A stretch of DNA of 7,263 bases from Candidatus Dormiibacterota bacterium (GTDB lineage: Bacteria; Chloroflexota; Dormibacteria; Aeolococcales; Aeolococcaceae): positions 1-7,263 of the forward strand of contig JAFAJR010000143.1 of the NCBI GenBank assembly GCA_019236085.1, given 5' to 3'. This document shows, in pieces, positions 5,624 through 7,263 of the stretch (position 1 is the first letter of the stretch; every line of letters begins with the position of its first letter). A program made the position numbers and the translations under genes. The notes beneath the pieces are model-generated. The model saw only the letters and a program-made list of their open reading frames with translations, searched no databases and was not told the DNA's origin.

Positions 5624-6187
5624 TCAGTTCTTCCTGAAGGGCATGCCCATTCCGGTGAGCAAAGCCTGGCCTTCGGCGTCGGTCTTCGCCGTGGTCACGA
5701 TGCACACCTCGAGGCCGCGCAGCTTGTCGATCTTGTCGTAGTCGATCTCCGGGAACACGAGCTGTTCGCGCAGGCCGAGTGTGTAGTTGCCGTGGCCGTC
5801 GAACGCCTTGGGATCGATGCCGCGAAAGTCGCGGATGCGCGGCAGCGCGACGTTGATCAGCTTGTCGAGGAACTCGTACATGCGGTTTCCGCGCAGCGTG
5901 ACCTTGGCGCCGATCGGCATGCCCTCGCGCAGCTTGAACGCCGCCACCGACCTCCGCGCCCTGATCACCACCGGCGCCTGGCCGGTGATGGTGCGCAGGT
6001 CTGCAACAGCCGCGTCGATCGCTCGCGCGTTCTGGATCGCCTCGCCGAGGCCGATGTTGACAACAACTTTCGCCACGCCCGGGACCTGCATGGCGTTGCG
6101 ATAGCGGAACTCCTTCACCAGCGAGGGCACGATCTCCTCCTGGTAGCGCCGGCGAAGCCGGGGTGCTTCCTGCACTGCTGTGGCCAT
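5624..6187 (-). CDS. rplE: 50S ribosomal protein L5
   Basis: Binds 5S rRNA with L18 in the central protuberance and contacts P-site tRNA. The called protein has 187 residues. Recognisable parts are LRRRYQEEIVPSLVKEF (11-27), the signature region VAKVVVNIGLGEAIQNA (38-54), TGQAPVVIRARRSVAAFKLR (68-87), and the C-terminal GHGNYTLGLREQLVFPEIDY (131-150). The frame stays open 11 codons further upstream (to 6220), but those codons lie inside rplX. The ATG at 6187-6185 is chosen because it forms a TGATG junction (1-nt overlap) with the rplX stop, has GAGAGGG at 6204-6198 (10 nt upstream), and gives the normal family N-terminus. Confidence 0.97.
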   Translation of the reverse strand: MATAVQEAPRLRRRYQEEIVPSLVKEFRYRNAMQVPGVAKVVVNIGLGEAIQNARAIDAAVADLRTITGQAPVVIRARRSVAAFKLREGMPIGAKVTLRGNRMYEFLDKLINVALPRIRDFRGIDPKAFDGHGNYTLGLREQLVFPEIDYDKIDKLRGLEVCIVTTAKTDAEGQALLTGMGMPFRKN

Positions 6188-6588
6188 CAGACGGTTACCC
6201 TCTCGTAGCGCTCGCCACACTTCTTGCAGACGATCACACGCTGACCTTCCTCGGTGACGGTGTGCGCGATGCGCGTCCGCTTGTCGCAGCGATTACAGAC
6301 GAGCATGACGTTGCTGTACGCCACCGGACCGTCGAAGTCCACGATGCCACCCTGGATGTTGCCTGCGACACCCGATCGGGTGTGCCGCTTCAGCAGGTTG
6401 ACTCCACGCACGGCGATGCGCTGCTGGTCGGTGAGCACGCGTTCGACGACACCCCGCTTGCCCCTGTCCTTGCCACCGATCACCTCGACGGTGTCACCCT
6501 TGCGGATGTCCAACGGGCGTGTCGCACCGCGCGCCCAACCCTCGTGCTGCAGCGTCATGCGGCGGCGGCGTTCGCTCTTCTGGGTCAT
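6187..6588 (-). CDS. rplX: 50S ribosomal protein L24 with C-terminal zinc-ribbon-like cysteines
   Basis: Assembly-initiator protein that binds 23S rRNA early in 50S formation and lies near the exit tunnel. A KOW motif covers about 27-53 (DIRKGDTVEVIGGKDRGKRG), followed by GVNLLKRHT (62-70) and the L24 strand GGIVDFDGPVAYSNVMLV (80-97). The C-terminal part has two CxxC pairs, C98/C101 (CNRC) and C121/C124 (CKKC), which probably bind zinc; this variant occurs in several phyla but is missing from E. coli L24. At 133 residues it is long (the family is usually 100-110), with about 25 extra residues before KOW. The ATG at 6588-6586 is 4 nt after the rplN stop. The ATG at codon 11 (6558-6556) is possible but has no Shine-Dalgarno sequence. 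Confidence 0.96.
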   Translation of the reverse strand: MTQKSERRRRMTLQHEGWARGATRPLDIRKGDTVEVIGGKDRGKRGVVERVLTDQQRIAVRGVNLLKRHTRSGVAGNIQGGIVDFDGPVAYSNVMLVCNRCDKRTRIAHTVTEEGQRVIVCKKCGERYERVTV

Positions 6589-6592
6589 CGCC

Positions 6593-6961
6593 TCAGAGCA
6601 CCTCAGGAGCCAGGCTCACGATCTTCATGAAGTTGCGCTCACGCAGCTCGCGGGCCACCGGGCCGAAGATACGCGTACCCCGGGGGTTGTTCTGCGGGTT
6701 GAGGAGCACCGCGGCGTTCTCGTCGAAGCGAATGTTGCTCCCGTCGGGACGACGGAACTCCTTGCTGGTGCGCACCACCACGGCGCGGACCACATCACCC
6801 TTCTTCACCTGTGCGTTGGGCTGCGCCACCTTCACGGTGCCCACGATGACGTCGCCGACCGAGGCGTACTTGCGATAGCTGCCGCCGAGCACGCGAATGC
6901 AGAGCAGCTCCCGCGCACCGCTGTTGTCGGCCACTTTCAGCACCGTCTCCTGCTGGATCAC
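6593..6961 (-). CDS. rplN: 50S ribosomal protein L14
   Basis: First gene of the spc operon proper. L14 binds 23S rRNA at the subunit interface and forms bridges to the 30S. From the GTG at 6961-6959 it has 122 residues, exactly the usual bacterial length, starting IQQETVLKVADNSGARELLC. The signature KKGDVVRAVVVRTSKEFRR (53-71) and RFDENAAVLLNPQNNPRGTR (78-97) are intact, ending FMKIVSLAPEVL. The frame is open 48 codons further upstream (to 7105), but that part overlaps rpsQ and is Arg/Ser/Ala-rich shadow. The GTG lies 1 nt after the rpsQ stop with AAGG at 6974-6971, 9 nt upstream. Confidence 0.98.
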   Translation of the reverse strand: MIQQETVLKVADNSGARELLCIRVLGGSYRKYASVGDVIVGTVKVAQPNAQVKKGDVVRAVVVRTSKEFRRPDGSNIRFDENAAVLLNPQNNPRGTRIFGPVARELRERNFMKIVSLAPEVL

Positions 6962-6962
6962 G

Positions 6963-7235
6963 TCACTTCGCCTTCTCGATGACTTCGGCCACGCGCCAGC
7001 GCTTCTCTTTCGAGAGCGGCCTCGTCTCCACGATGCGCACGCGGTCGCCCACGTGGCACACGTTCTCCTCGTCGTGCACCTTGAAGCGGCGCGTGGCCCG
7101 CACAACCTTCTTGTACAGCGGGTGCGGCTTCAGCTCCTGCACCACCACGACGACCGTCTTCTCCATCTTGTCGCTGATCACCAGGCCGTCGCGCACCTTG
7201 CGCCTGGGCCGGGCCGCGATCACCGCGTCACTCAT
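6963..7235 (-). CDS. rpsQ: 30S ribosomal protein S17
   Basis: Last gene of the S10-operon part. S17 is a primary 16S rRNA-binding protein of the small-subunit body. It has 90 residues; the OB-fold core is clear with RRKVRDGLVISDKMEKTVVV (11-30), HPLYKKVVRATRRFKVHDE (38-56), the signature VGDRVRIVETRPLSKEKRW (62-80) and RVAEVIEK. About ten N-terminal residues precede the conserved core. The ATG at 7235-7233 is supported by AGAGGTGG just upstream. Its position before rplN matches the usual S10-spc junction, here closed to 1 nt so that the two operons are probably one transcript. Confidence 0.97.
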   Translation of the reverse strand: MSDAVIAARPRRKVRDGLVISDKMEKTVVVVVQELKPHPLYKKVVRATRRFKVHDEENVCHVGDRVRIVETRPLSKEKRWRVAEVIEKAK

Positions 7236-7263
7236 CTGTATCCACCTCTGCCGGCGACGGCTC
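7228..7263 (-). CDS. rpmC: Possible C-terminal tail of L29 (partial, frame uncertain)
   Basis: In the canonical order the gene before rpsQ is rpmC (L29), and its end should fall here. One minus-strand frame reads EPSPAEVDTDE and stops at TGA 7230-7228, overlapping rpsQ by 8 nt. A second frame reads AVAGRGGYR and stops at TGA 7234-7232, overlapping rpsQ as ATGA, the junction type common in this operon, but it uses AGA twice plus GGA, unusual in so GC-rich a genome. The first frame gives a plausible acidic tail. With 28-36 nt visible the choice cannot be settled, and L29 itself is assumed from gene order. Confidence 0.3.
   Translation of the reverse strand, partial: EPSPAEVDTDE
7242..7249 (-). 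promoter_or_regulatory. Ribosome binding site of rpsQ
   Basis: Reads AGAGGTGG on the minus strand, 6 nt before the ATG at 7235. It is a good match to the anti-Shine-Dalgarno sequence and fixes the rpsQ start; the rpsQ frame is otherwise open to the window edge. Confidence 0.7.

Noticed and set aside
6150..6220. S8 repressor binding site in mRNA at the rplX-rplE junction, as in E. coli
   Set aside because: I looked for a helix resembling the 16S helix 21 target but could not support one by eye; a structure-based search would be needed.
6962..7105. 48-codon upstream extension of the rplN frame
   Set aside because: It overlaps rpsQ, is Arg/Ser/Ala-rich, and would make L14 170 residues instead of the near-invariant 122.

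Overview
The window is a bacterial ribosomal-protein locus: the end of the S10 operon followed by a complete spc operon, all on the minus strand and read from high to low coordinates. The order is (rpmC tail?)-rpsQ-rplN-rplX-rplE-rpsN-rpsH-rplF-rplR-rpsE-rpmD-rplO-secY-adk-map. This is the canonical bacterial order, with no gene missing from rplN to secY, followed by adenylate kinase and type I methionine aminopeptidase. I found no mobile element, CRISPR array, RNA gene or undescribed system. The many other long open frames on both strands are shadows produced by high-GC codon use.

Organism: a high-GC bacterium, with third codon positions mostly G or C and GTG starts common. A zinc-type S14 (CxxC...CxxC), an L24 that also carries two CxxC pairs, a short-LID adenylate kinase and the secY-adk-map arrangement together suggest the Chloroflexota/Dormibacterota/Actinomycetota part of the tree, more likely the first two because of the L24 zinc ribbon. 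This is an inference from motif recall; no search was run.

Layout: 7228-7263 may hold the last codons of rpmC. 4482-7235 (rpsQ to rplF) has gaps of 1-4 nt or a 1-nt overlap. The largest gap, 22 nt and locally A-rich, lies between rplF and rplR. 4097-3505 holds rpsE one base after rplR. From rpsE to map, five consecutive junctions share the same 4-nt GTGA/ATGA overlap, so translation of rpsE, rpmD, rplO, secY, adk and map is probably coupled. Thirteen of the fourteen complete genes end in TGA. The exception, map, ends in TAG inside a CTAG palindrome that also appears to supply the TAG stop of a convergent plus-strand gene whose last 18 codons occupy 1-57. If that tail is real, the operon ends at map and the usual downstream infA-rpmJ-rpsM-rpsK-rpsD-rpoA-rplQ block lies elsewhere.

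How the genes work together: twelve genes encode small- and large-subunit ribosomal proteins. SecY forms the membrane channel for proteins leaving the ribosome, Adk keeps adenylate nucleotides in balance, and Map removes the initiator methionine from nascent chains. No promoter or intrinsic terminator is visible; transcription probably starts upstream of the window in the S10 operon. There is no stretch above 60 nt without a gene.
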